Below, one piece after another: positions 1 to 6,896 of a stretch of DNA of 12,463 nt. Position numbers and translations under genes: made by a program. The stretch's first letter is position 1. Every line of letters begins with the position of its first letter. Under the pieces are notes generated by a model, which searched no databases, was not told where the DNA came from, and was given only the letters and a program-made list of their open reading frames with translations. The stretch is from Deltaproteobacteria bacterium (GTDB lineage: Bacteria > Desulfobacterota > Syntrophia > Syntrophales > UBA2210), in NCBI GenBank assembly GCA_016935935.1, contig JAFGPZ010000285.1, positions 1 to 12,463 on the forward strand, given 5' to 3'.

Positions 1-1899
1 GAAAAATCCCTGCTCCGCTTCACGACCACCGGCAGTGTCGACGATGGAAAGTCAACGCTGATCGGCAGACTCCTCTACGAGACGAAATCCATCTATGAGG
101 ACCAGTATGAGGCGATTAAAAAAACTTCCCAAAGAAAGGGGTTCAAGGACGTCGATCTCGCTTATCTGCTCGATGGACTAGCAGCGGAACGGGAACAGGG
201 CATCACGATTGACGTGGCCCATCGTTATTTCGAAACGCCAAAGAGGAAATTCATCATTACCGACACACCGGGGCATGTCCAGTACACAAGAAACATGGTC
301 ACGGGGGCGTCTAGTGCCGATTGTGCCATTATTCTCATTGATGCCCGAAACGGGGTTTTGACTCAGTCAAAACGACACGGGTTTATCATTTCGCTGTTAC
401 AGATATCGCATTTGATTGTCGCCATCAATAAAATGGACCTTGTCGACTACGCAGAGGATGTCTATGCCCGTATCGTTGAGGAGTATCAGGATTATTCGCA
501 GAAACTCGATATTCACGATATTGTCTTTATCCCCGTATCGGCCCTGAAAGGAGATAATGTCGTTGAAAAAAGCAAAAACATGCCGTGGTATGACGGCACG
601 ACCCTCCTTCATTACCTCGAAAATATCCACGTCTCGTCCGATCGGAACCTTGTGGACTTCCGTTTCCCTGTCCAGTATGTCATCCGGCCGCATTTAGATT
701 TTAGGGGTTTTGCCGGGAAAATCGCTTCCGGAACGATAACTCCGGGAGAGGAGATTGTTGCCTTGCCTTCCGGAAACGTAACTACTATAAAATCCATCAT
801 AACCTATGACGGTGAATTGCCGGAGGCCTTCGCCTCCCAATCCGTGGTTCTGACGTTGAATGACGAGATTGATGTGAGCCGGGGGGACATGATTGTCAGG
901 AAGAAGAATTTGCCACAGATAGGGACCCGTCTGGAAGCGATCATCTGCTGGATGGATGAAGCGGCTTCCACAATGACGACAGCCTATATCATGAAACACA
1001 CGACTAAGTACGTCAGGGCCTATATAACGAAGGTCGTCTATAAAATAGACGTTGGTACACTGCATCGGACACAGGCCGATACCTTTTTATTAAACGAAAT
1101 CGGCAGGGTGGAAATCAGTACCCCCGTTCCTATTTTTTTTGATCCTTATAAAATCAATCACGCGACGGGCAGTTTTATCCTGATTGATACGGTGACCAAC
1201 AACACCGTCGCCGCAGGCATGATCAGGGGTGTTCCGAGAGCGGTCGACGATATCCCCGGGCAAGGCGCCAGAGGCTATAAAAGCATCACCAAATCACCTC
1301 ATACGGTTTGGGGTGGGTGGAACATTGCCCGTGAAGCCAGGGAGGTGCGAAATGGCCACAAGGCAGTCGTTCTGTGGTTTACAGGATATTCCGGGTCAGG
1401 TAAATCAACGATCTCCAGACATCTTGAAAGCAAGCTTTTCGGGGCAGGCTACCAGACAATGCTGCTCGATGGAGATAATATAAGACACGGCCTCTGCGGG
1501 GATCTTGGGTTTTCTGGGGAAGATCGGAGCGAAAATATCCGCAGAGCAGGAGAAATCGCCAGGCTTTTTTTTGAATCTGGCCATATTGTAATTTGCACGT
1601 TCATATCACCATTCATGAGGGACAGGCAGTTGGTTAGATCGCTTTTTCCCGATAAGCGTTTTTTTGAGATCTATGTCAAATGCGATTTTGATGTGTGCAA
1701 AAGGCGTGATCCCAATGGCCTCTATAAAAAGGCGATGGCGGGCGAGATCTCCGAATTCACCGGTGTCAGTTCCCCCTATGAGGAACCGCTTACCCCTGAG
1801 ATCATTATAGAAACTGACCTGCAGCGCGTGGATCAAATTGTCGATTCCCTCATCAATCGGCTTGAAGAGGCAGAGATAATCCAAGGAAAAGAGACATGA
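1..1899 (+). CDS. cysNC: Bifunctional sulfate adenylyltransferase subunit 1 / adenylylsulfate kinase (CysN-CysC fusion), 5'-truncated
   Basis: The frame is open from base 1, so the start lies outside the window; 632 residues are visible and probably only a short N-terminal piece is missing. The CysN half is a translation-factor-like GTPase that, with CysD, turns sulfate and ATP into APS. Visible motifs are the P-loop GSVDDGKST (residues 11-19), the switch I motif GITID (67-71), DTPGH (88-92) and NKMD (143-146). The CysC half (about 440-632) phosphorylates APS to PAPS. It has its own P-loop GYSGSGKST (462-470), then LDGDNIRHGL and the FISP segment that carries the conserved active-site serine. 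Both halves look intact. Nearby glycosyltransferases make PAPS supply for glycan sulfation possible, as with NodPQ, but ordinary sulfate assimilation is equally possible. A GTG at 214 is internal, because residues before it contain the essential first P-loop. cysD is expected just upstream. Confidence 0.95.
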   Translation, partial: EKSLLRFTTTGSVDDGKSTLIGRLLYETKSIYEDQYEAIKKTSQRKGFKDVDLAYLLDGLAAEREQGITIDVAHRYFETPKRKFIITDTPGHVQYTRNMVTGASSADCAIILIDARNGVLTQSKRHGFIISLLQISHLIVAINKMDLVDYAEDVYARIVEEYQDYSQKLDIHDIVFIPVSALKGDNVVEKSKNMPWYDGTTLLHYLENIHVSSDRNLVDFRFPVQYVIRPHLDFRGFAGKIASGTITPGEEIVALPSGNVTTIKSIITYDGELPEAFASQSVVLTLNDEIDVSRGDMIVRKKNLPQIGTRLEAIICWMDEAASTMTTAYIMKHTTKYVRAYITKVVYKIDVGTLHRTQADTFLLNEIGRVEISTPVPIFFDPYKINHATGSFILIDTVTNNTVAAGMIRGVPRAVDDIPGQGARGYKSITKSPHTVWGGWNIAREAREVRNGHKAVVLWFTGYSGSGKSTISRHLESKLFGAGYQTMLLDGDNIRHGLCGDLGFSGEDRSENIRRAGEIARLFFESGHIVICTFISPFMRDRQLVRSLFPDKRFFEIYVKCDFDVCKRRDPNGLYKKAMAGEISEFTGVSSPYEEPLTPEIIIETDLQRVDQIVDSLINRLEEAEIIQGKET

Positions 1900-2236
1900 C
1901 ATGTTGGCCTCCGATTGAGAAGAACCGAAGGCATTGTAATATCTTAGGCTCTTGACCAGGACAGCGATTTATTTTTGAAGTCCTTTAACAACATTATTTC
2001 AAACAGTATCAGCTTTCTGAGACAGAAGCATGACAATGGTTCCTAATGTGAAACTTGGAAAGGGATGAGTGAGGCCTTTTTACTGCTTACGGTTTATGTT
2101 TTCTGTCAAATTTTTAAAAATCAGAAGAAATTTTTTCCATAAAAGGATATAGCGTTGCTGCATCAGATCCGTTATGTCACGGGTACACGAACTTGCTTAT
2201 GGTTATTTTGTGACATTTTGCTAAGGTGACCGCAAT
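1900..2236. other. Gene-free gap between cysNC and galE
   Basis: About 337 bases without a supportable gene on either strand. I see no convincing terminator after cysNC and no good sigma70 promoter. The most notable elements are an inverted repeat ATGTCAC (2174-2180) / GTGACAT (2210-2216) just upstream of galE, and AT-rich runs around 2108-2145. Transcription of galE may start here or read through from cysNC; the sequence does not decide. Confidence 0.6.
2174..2216. repeat. Inverted repeat upstream of galE
   Basis: Two perfect 7-base arms, ATGTCAC at 2174-2180 and GTGACAT at 2210-2216, are separated by 29 bases and end about 20 bases before the galE start. They could be a regulator site or chance. 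The loop is long for a hairpin and no T-tract follows, so it is not a terminator. Confidence 0.35.
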
Positions 2237-3220
2237 ATGAAAACGATACTTGTTGTAGGTGGCGCCGGGTATATCGGAGCGCATGCTAATAAGGAATTAT
2301 GTAAAAAGGGTTATAGAACTGTTGTTTATGATAACCTCAGTACGGGACATAAGCAGCTTTGCTTGTGGGGCAATTTCTTTCAGGGCGATTTAAATGATAT
2401 GAGGAGGTTGCGGGAGGTCTTTACTGAATACTCCATTGATACAGTTATGCATTTTGCGGGAAGTGCCTATATCGGCGAGTCTGTTGTCGATCCTGAAAAA
2501 TATTATTTAAATAATGTCAGAAATACCCTTAACCTGCTTCAGGTTATGAGGGAGTTCAAAGTTAACGAAATTATATTTTCATCAAGTTGCTCTGTTTACG
2601 GTATCCCCGAAGAATTGCCAATAAAGGAGGATAGTAAACAAAATCCAATTAATCCCTATGGATCGTCAAAATTAATGATTGAACAGATACTTAGAGATTA
2701 CTCGAAAAGTTATGGACTTAGATTCATGGCTTTAAGATATTTCAACGCCGCGGGCGCTGATCCTGAAAGCGAAATCGGGGAATGGCATGAACCTGAAACC
2801 CATATCATTCCTCTGATATTAGATGCTGCTTCTGGGCGCATAGAAAATTTAAAAGTGTTTGGAAATGACTATCCAACGTCGGATGGGACCTGTATACGCG
2901 ATTATATTCACGTGTCAGACATTGCCCAAGCCCATGTATTAGCCCTAGATTTTTTAAATCGAGGAGGGGAAAGCCAGTCTTTTAATTTAGGGAATAGCCG
3001 GGGTTATTCAATAAAAGAACTCATAGCTACGGCTGAAAGCGTAACAAAGAAGAAGGTTCCTTTTCTTATAGAATCACGGCGCGAAGGCGATCCCCATAGT
3101 CTCATTGGAGATAAGCAACGCGCCGTTGAGATCTTAGCGTGGAGGGCACAATATTCGGACTTACATACGATTATTGAATCAGCCTGGAAATGGTCTTTGA
3201 AGATAAACAGCCTACAGTAG
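2237..3220 (+). CDS. galE: UDP-glucose 4-epimerase (GalE), extended SDR family
   Basis: Interconverts UDP-glucose and UDP-galactose (or the N-acetyl forms) with tightly bound NAD in the cytoplasm, feeding galactose into surface glycans. The 327-residue product is near the usual 330-340. It has the Rossmann motif GGAGYIG (residues 8-14), DNLSTGH (32-38), the serine region SSSCSVYG (115-122, catalytic Ser117) and the YxxxK pair Tyr141/Lys145. Further on are RYFNAAGADP and GTCIRDYIHVSD, both typical of GalE. The ATG at 2237 is preceded by AAGGTG at 2223-2228 at good spacing. The gene is clearly AT-richer than the glycosyltransferases after it (20 of 60 G+C at 2521-2580). Neighbouring glycosyltransferases fit a role in polysaccharide precursor supply. 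Which UDP-sugar it prefers cannot be read from sequence alone. Confidence 0.95.
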   Translation: MKTILVVGGAGYIGAHANKELCKKGYRTVVYDNLSTGHKQLCLWGNFFQGDLNDMRRLREVFTEYSIDTVMHFAGSAYIGESVVDPEKYYLNNVRNTLNLLQVMREFKVNEIIFSSSCSVYGIPEELPIKEDSKQNPINPYGSSKLMIEQILRDYSKSYGLRFMALRYFNAAGADPESEIGEWHEPETHIIPLILDAASGRIENLKVFGNDYPTSDGTCIRDYIHVSDIAQAHVLALDFLNRGGESQSFNLGNSRGYSIKELIATAESVTKKKVPFLIESRREGDPHSLIGDKQRAVEILAWRAQYSDLHTIIESAWKWSLKINSLQ

Positions 3221-3242
3221 ACGAACTATTCGAAGATTGATC

Positions 3243-4043
3243 ATGAAATTAACAATTATTACGCCGAATAAAAATGGGGGTCGTTTTCTGGAAGAGACTA
3301 TCCGGAGTGTTGTTTCTCACCGGGCCCCTGGTGTTGATCTGGAGTACATCCTAATAGACGGTGGCAGTACTGATGGTTCCCTTGAGATCATCAGGCATTA
3401 TGAACGAGATATCTCACAAATCATCTCGGAACCGGATCGGGGACCGGTTGCAGCTATCAACAAAGGGCTGCGACTTGCTTCAGGGAAGATCGTTGCCTGG
3501 TTGAATGCCGATGACCGTTATCATCCCGGTGCTCTGCAAAGAGTTGTCCAGATCATGGCTGCACATCCCCACAGGGCTTTATGTTTTGGAGCCTGCCGGA
3601 TTATTGATGAGGAGGGACGGGAAATCCGTCGGGGCATCACCCGTTTCAAGGAGGCCTTTTTCCCGCTTTCTTCACAATTTACCATCCAGTGTCTTAACTA
3701 CATCTCCCAACCGTCGATGTTTTTTCGCCGTTCCGCCCTTGAAGCCACCGGCTACCTTAGGGAAGATATGGTGGCTGCCTGGGATTATGACTTCGTGCTT
3801 CGTCTCTGGAGGCAGGGAGGGGCAGTCCGTGTGCCAGGTACGCCCATGGCTGATTTCCGCTGGCATCCGGGTTCCATCAGCGCCAGGAAATTCGCCGTAC
3901 AGTTCAGGGAGGAATTCCATGCGGCGGCAGGGGATGCCAGTTGGCTGGCACCGCAGACCTGGATCCACGGGATCGTGCGCTGGGGCATTGTGGGCGCCTA
4001 TACGCTCATGGCTGCTTCCAGGAGAAAAAAGAGACCGCGATGA
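3243..4043 (+). CDS. Family 2 glycosyltransferase (GT-A fold)
   Basis: Transfers a sugar from a nucleotide-sugar donor onto a growing glycan, probably at the cytoplasmic face of the membrane. The 266-residue product opens with the GT2 pattern TIITPNKNGG (4-13), followed by LIDGGSTDGS (37-46), EPDRGPVAAINKG and the metal-binding NADD (88-91). WDYDFVLRLW (about 180-189) lies where the catalytic base is usual. A moderately hydrophobic segment near the C-terminus and the basic tail SRRKKRPR suggest peripheral membrane contact. I chose ATG 3243 over the upstream in-frame TTG 3237 because ATG is the stronger start codon and GAAG at 3232-3235 sits about seven bases before it. The gap from galE is 22 bases. 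The stop overlaps the next start (ATGA), so the two glycosyltransferases are probably translationally coupled. Donor and linkage are unknown. The gene is GC-rich compared with galE (38 of 60 G+C at 3901-3960). Confidence 0.9.
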   Translation: MKLTIITPNKNGGRFLEETIRSVVSHRAPGVDLEYILIDGGSTDGSLEIIRHYERDISQIISEPDRGPVAAINKGLRLASGKIVAWLNADDRYHPGALQRVVQIMAAHPHRALCFGACRIIDEEGREIRRGITRFKEAFFPLSSQFTIQCLNYISQPSMFFRRSALEATGYLREDMVAAWDYDFVLRLWRQGGAVRVPGTPMADFRWHPGSISARKFAVQFREEFHAAAGDASWLAPQTWIHGIVRWGIVGAYTLMAASRRKKRPR

Positions 4044-5188
4044 AAATCGGGGTTAACACACTCTTTCTTATCCCCGGCGAAGTCGGAGGGACGGAGACTT
4101 ACCTGCGAGAAGTTCTGCTTGCCATGGCAAAGTCCTCGGAAGATATCGATTGGGTTCTTTTTACGAACAGAGAAAATGACAGTTATCTTAAACGGATCTT
4201 TGGACAATTTCCGAAATTTGCCTTCCATCCCTTACCACTGAGGGCAACCAACCGCTACGCCCGCATCATCTGGGAACAGGCCTATCTGCCCTTTCGGGTT
4301 GCTCTTAGTCATGTGGACCTCCTCTGGTCGCCCGGTTATACGGTGCCATTTTTTGTTACATGTCCCCAAATGGTGACCATTCCTGACATGCAGTACCGGC
4401 GATATCCAGAGGATCTGACTTTTTTGGCGAGGATCGCAACGGATATCCTCGTGCGGATGGCTGCAAAACGTTGCCGGGGTGTTTTTGCCATTTCTGAATT
4501 TTCCCGCAAGGAAATCCTGACATTTACCCATGCCCGTGAGGGATCGGTCCGGGCGGTCCATTTGGCTGTAGACCCGGCCTTTGCCCAACCCATTCCCGCC
4601 GATATAAAACGCCAAAGACTGAAAAGATTGCTGCCCTCTGAGAAGCCCTATATTCTCTGCATCGCGAACACTTACCCCCATAAAAATGTGCATGTGCTCA
4701 TCGAGGCCTTCGGCCAGATCATGGAGAAGATTCCCCATCAATTAGTGCTGGTTGGAAAGCCGCGCCTGGGAGAGCCCGAGGTGCAGAAGGCGCTGTGCAA
4801 AGTGCCTGATATGTCACGATTCCAGAGGTTATTGCAGGTTGACCGCGAGAACCTTTTTGCTCTGTACCAAGGTGCAGCCCTTTTTGCTTTTCCCTCGCTG
4901 TATGAGGGTTTCGGCCTCCCGGTGCTGGAGGCCATGATGTCCGGCGTGCCTGTCTTGACCACCAGATGCGGATCGATACCAGAAGTGGGCGGCGATAAGG
5001 TGTGTTACTTTGATCATGCCAGTTCGACAGATCTTGCCCGACAGATGATTCATATTGTTTCTTGGAAGAGTGATTATCGAAAAATTCGGGTAATGGAAGC
5101 ACAAAAGCATGCCTGTCAGTTTTCATGGCACCAAACGGCTGCAAAGACAATAGAGGGCCTTAAGCAAATGACTGTTGCACAAATATGA
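4040..5188 (+). CDS. GT4-family glycosyltransferase (GT-B fold, group 1)
   Basis: A 382-residue retaining glycosyltransferase. The N-terminal domain starts MKIGVNTLFLIPGEVGGTETYL, a glycine-rich acceptor-side loop usual in GT4. The C-terminal domain holds PYILCIANTYPHKNVHVLIEAF, then the EX7E motif in YEGFGLPVLEAM (Glu289 and Glu297), followed by SGVPVLTTRCGSIPEVGG, the standard nucleotide-sugar binding region. The frame is open upstream to a TTG at 3941, but those 33 extra residues overlap the preceding gene and look unlike a GT4 start. ATG 4040, in the ATGA overlap, is preferred. AGGAG at 4020-4024 is rather far upstream (15 bases), so coupling to the previous gene may matter for initiation. 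It probably adds a sugar to the same glycan as its neighbour. Many relatives are mannosyl-, rhamnosyl- or glucosyltransferases; the donor cannot be assigned here. Confidence 0.93.
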   Translation: MKIGVNTLFLIPGEVGGTETYLREVLLAMAKSSEDIDWVLFTNRENDSYLKRIFGQFPKFAFHPLPLRATNRYARIIWEQAYLPFRVALSHVDLLWSPGYTVPFFVTCPQMVTIPDMQYRRYPEDLTFLARIATDILVRMAAKRCRGVFAISEFSRKEILTFTHAREGSVRAVHLAVDPAFAQPIPADIKRQRLKRLLPSEKPYILCIANTYPHKNVHVLIEAFGQIMEKIPHQLVLVGKPRLGEPEVQKALCKVPDMSRFQRLLQVDRENLFALYQGAALFAFPSLYEGFGLPVLEAMMSGVPVLTTRCGSIPEVGGDKVCYFDHASSTDLARQMIHIVSWKSDYRKIRVMEAQKHACQFSWHQTAAKTIEGLKQMTVAQI

Positions 5189-5457
5189 TAAAACTCTATG
5201 GAACATAATGAAATATCTTATGTTGTGTTCCAAGGGTCGAGATATCTGCCATGCGTACAAGGACGAAATCAACTCTGAGGAAAGGGTCGGAATTGCCCTT
5301 GACAACTATGTTCAGATAAACTATACACAACGAGAATCTCTGCTCGTTCTAAGAAGCAATAGTGCCTTTAACGTATTATCTTAACGACCGATCATGTTGT
5401 CGACGGAACGTAAGAACAATATATTCAAACATTTATTTATACTTATGAATATTGTCC
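5189..5457. other. Gene-free gap with promoter before the SDR reductase gene
   Basis: About 270 bases. An open frame from about 5175 to 5384 overlaps the end of the GT4 gene and encodes nothing I recognise. The informative element is the sigma70-like promoter at 5299-5327. The rest, especially 5380-5457, is AT-rich and would be the untranslated leader of the following gene. I see no clear terminator for the upstream glycosyltransferase operon. Confidence 0.6.
5299..5327 (+). promoter_or_regulatory. Strong sigma70-type promoter
   Basis: TTGACA (5299-5304, consensus -35) and TATACA (5322-5327, 5 of 6 match to TATAAT except the last base and C at position 5 counted against consensus: four to five matches) are separated by exactly 17 bases. 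Transcription would start near 5333-5335, giving a leader of roughly 125 bases to ATG 5458. This is the best promoter match I found in the window and suggests that the reductase gene is transcribed independently of the glycosyltransferases. Confidence 0.7.
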
Positions 5458-6417
5458 ATGGATAGATATCTCATTACCGGTTTTTCCGGATTCGTCAGCA
5501 AACATTTCTTAGAATATCTTGAAATCTTACAGAACCCGGTATCTGTATTGGGTATTGATATCAATTCCCCTGATTTCGGATTGGGCCGATTGGACCATGT
5601 GCAATGTGATTTTGAGCAAATGAATTTGCTTGACAGGGAAGGAATAGAAAAAATAATCCTTCAATTTAAGCCGAGCTACATCTTACATCTGGCTTCATTC
5701 AGCAGTGTTGCTTTCAGTTGGCAAAATCCTGTTAAAAGCTTTCAAAATAATACCAATATTTTTTTAAATGTTTTAGAGGCAATGCGTTCCGTCAATTCCG
5801 AGATACGGATTTTATCTGTAGGCTCCTCGGAAGAATATGGCGATCTCAGGGGAAGCAATACCGGTTTTCGTGAGGAGGACTCTTTAAATCCCATCAGTCC
5901 CTATGCCGTGGCACGGGTCTCACAAGAAATGCTCTCCAAAGTATATATAAAGGGGTACGGTTTGGATATTGTAATGACTAGATCCTTCAATCACATAGGA
6001 CCGGAGCAAAAAGAGATATTTGTTATCGCCTCTTTTGCCAAACGCCTGGTAGAGGCGCAAAAGAGGGGCATATTTTCTCCAAAGCTGATCACCGGAGATA
6101 TATCCCTGATTCGAGATTTTGTGGATGTGAGGGATGTGGTCAGAGCCTATGATGGATTATTGAAAAAGGGTAAAAGTGGAGAAATTTATAATATCTGCAG
6201 TGGAATTGGATATTCGTTGACGGATATCATTGAGCAGATGTGTTCGATTTTGGATATGGAAGCTGTTATAGAAATAGATGAAAAACTCATTAGGCCGAGT
6301 GATAATAAAGCCATTATAGGCTCTAATGAAAAAATTAAGCGTGACATCGGCTGGGTGCCGGAAATTCCGTTGCGACGGTCCTTGGACGATGTCATCGATT
6401 TTATGAAACAGGCATGA
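5458..6417 (+). CDS. rmd: GDP-4-keto-6-deoxy-D-mannose reductase-like SDR (Rmd-type NAD-dependent epimerase/dehydratase)
   Basis: The 319-residue extended-SDR protein resembles Rmd, which reduces GDP-4-keto-6-deoxymannose to GDP-D-rhamnose; a related NDP-sugar reductase or epimerase is possible. Supporting motifs are TGFSGFVSKH (7-16), VGSSEEYGD (121-129), SPYAVARVSQE (from 147), RSFNHIGPEQ, RDFVDVRDVVRAY and YNICSGIGYS, a set I associate with Rmd. Two residues are unusual. The catalytic YxxxK is Tyr149-xxx-Arg153, and the third glycine of the nucleotide-binding motif is Ser14. The expected substrate-making enzyme Gmd is not in the window. ATG 5458 is chosen over an in-frame TTG at 5452, but no clear Shine-Dalgarno sequence precedes either. 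The gene is AT-rich (21 of 60 G+C at 6181-6240), unlike pseC further on, and has its own promoter, which suggests separate acquisition. Confidence 0.75.
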   Translation: MDRYLITGFSGFVSKHFLEYLEILQNPVSVLGIDINSPDFGLGRLDHVQCDFEQMNLLDREGIEKIILQFKPSYILHLASFSSVAFSWQNPVKSFQNNTNIFLNVLEAMRSVNSEIRILSVGSSEEYGDLRGSNTGFREEDSLNPISPYAVARVSQEMLSKVYIKGYGLDIVMTRSFNHIGPEQKEIFVIASFAKRLVEAQKRGIFSPKLITGDISLIRDFVDVRDVVRAYDGLLKKGKSGEIYNICSGIGYSLTDIIEQMCSILDMEAVIEIDEKLIRPSDNKAIIGSNEKIKRDIGWVPEIPLRRSLDDVIDFMKQA

Positions 6418-6481
6418 TTGAAACCTTCGGGATTTTCAAGGACCGTTTTTGAATTAGTAATAACCGTACCGCAAATTCTTC

Positions 6482-6510
6482 TTGACAGATCTGTTTAGTT
6501 AATCTAAACA
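6482..6510 (+). promoter_or_regulatory. Candidate promoter overlapping an operator-like inverted repeat
   Basis: TTGACA at 6482-6487 is a consensus -35 box; 17 bases later lies TAAACA (6505-6510), a weak -10. Overlapping it is a perfect inverted repeat, TGTTTAG (6492-6498), spacer TTAAT, CTAAACA (6504-6510), 19 bases in all. A dimeric regulator bound there would cover the spacer and -10 and block polymerase. The first downstream gene encodes a winged-helix protein, so autoregulation is an attractive inference. Confidence 0.55.
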
Positions 6511-6703
6511 ATTATGTACTGTAAGATTTCAGGTGAATCCTGATCGATCGCAGGTGTAATCGACAGGGCGGAGCTTTAAAAACCCTACCCTTCATCCCCA
6601 TTATTCTACAAAGCAAAGAAACCCTTTAATATTTAAATATTTGCATAATATGCGAAGGCTCCGAGACAATGCTTCCTTAAGTGTTTTATTCAGCCGCATA
6701 AAA

Positions 6704-6723
6704 CTCCAGACCCTTGTCTGGAG
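6704..6723 (+). repeat. Perfect 8-bp hairpin in the leader
   Basis: CTCCAGAC (6704-6711), loop CCTT, GTCTGGAG (6716-6723). It is the strongest stem-loop in the gap. No run of T follows, so it is not a classical intrinsic terminator. It could be part of a structured leader RNA. Confidence 0.6.
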
Positions 6724-6743
6724 ATGCAGTGGCAGTCCGGAGG

Positions 6744-6867
6744 GCTTAAGCAGATTTAAGCTTGTAGTCCAAAGATGCCCCAAGCCCCTGCCGGGGGAGG
6801 TTCACTTTAAAAGGCTCAACAAGGAGCCTGAGAGAGTTGCCCCTCAGGGGAAGACCTTTTGCAAAAG
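6744..6867 (+). repeat. Cluster of five short hairpins or palindromes in the leader
   Basis: In order: GCTTAA/TTAAGC (6744-6749 and 6756-6761), CCCC/GGGG (6785-6788 and 6793-6796), AGGCTC/GAGCCT (6812-6817 and 6824-6829), CCCC/GGGG around TCA (6840-6850), and the 12-base palindrome CTTTTGCAAAAG (6856-6867). Each is short, but five in about 125 bases directly upstream of an operon is dense. Possible roles are leader RNA structure or a mobile repeat element. Confidence 0.5.
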
Positions 6868-6896
6868 TTTCTATATGAAGGTTAACAGTTGGTAAC

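Larger units (their letters stand above)
6418..6896. other. 479-base intergenic region: promoter/operator followed by hairpin-rich leader
   Basis: The first part (6418-6600) is AT-rich and holds a promoter-like element with an embedded inverted repeat. The second part (about 6620-6890) is crowded with short perfect inverted repeats: 6628-6641, 6643-6653, 6704-6723, 6744-6761, 6785-6796, 6812-6829, 6840-6850 and 6856-6867. It runs up to the ATG at 6897. One + frame stays open from ATG 6650 to a stop at 6893-6895 (81 codons), and long frames are open on the other strand too; none encodes a protein I recognise. I read the region as a regulatory leader or a non-coding or repeat element, not as a gene. 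Confidence 0.6.

Noticed and set aside
3941..4039. N-terminal extension of the GT4 glycosyltransferase from TTG 3941
   Set aside because: It overlaps the coding sequence of the preceding gene by about 100 bases, and the typical GT4 start (MKIGVNT) begins at ATG 4040.
3505..4056. Long alternative frame of 183 codons over the GT2 gene
   Set aside because: It lies in another frame of a GC-rich, well-supported glycosyltransferase gene and its translation shows no domain.
5175..5384. Open frame of 69 codons after the GT4 gene
   Set aside because: It overlaps the GT4 3' end, needs a TTG start, spans the best promoter of the window and resembles no known protein.
5438..5443. TATACT, a good -10-like hexamer close to the reductase start
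   Set aside because: No -35-like sequence at 16-18 bases upstream, and it would leave a very short leader; the 5299-5327 promoter is far better.
6418..6460. Possible intrinsic terminator after the reductase (T-run near 6445-6449)
   Set aside because: The preceding sequence forms only stems of three to four pairs with large loops; not convincing.
6824..6850. A GAGCCTGAGAGAG segment reminiscent of the TPP riboswitch CUGAGA box
   Set aside because: The second conserved half of the TPP aptamer (the ACCUGAUCUGG...AAUACCAGCG part) is absent downstream, so this is a chance match.
6650..6895. Open frame of 81 codons ending just before the regulator start
   Set aside because: No recognisable domain, no Shine-Dalgarno, overlaps the palindromes, and comparable frames are open on the opposite strand; treated as structured non-coding sequence, though a repeat-borne peptide cannot be excluded.
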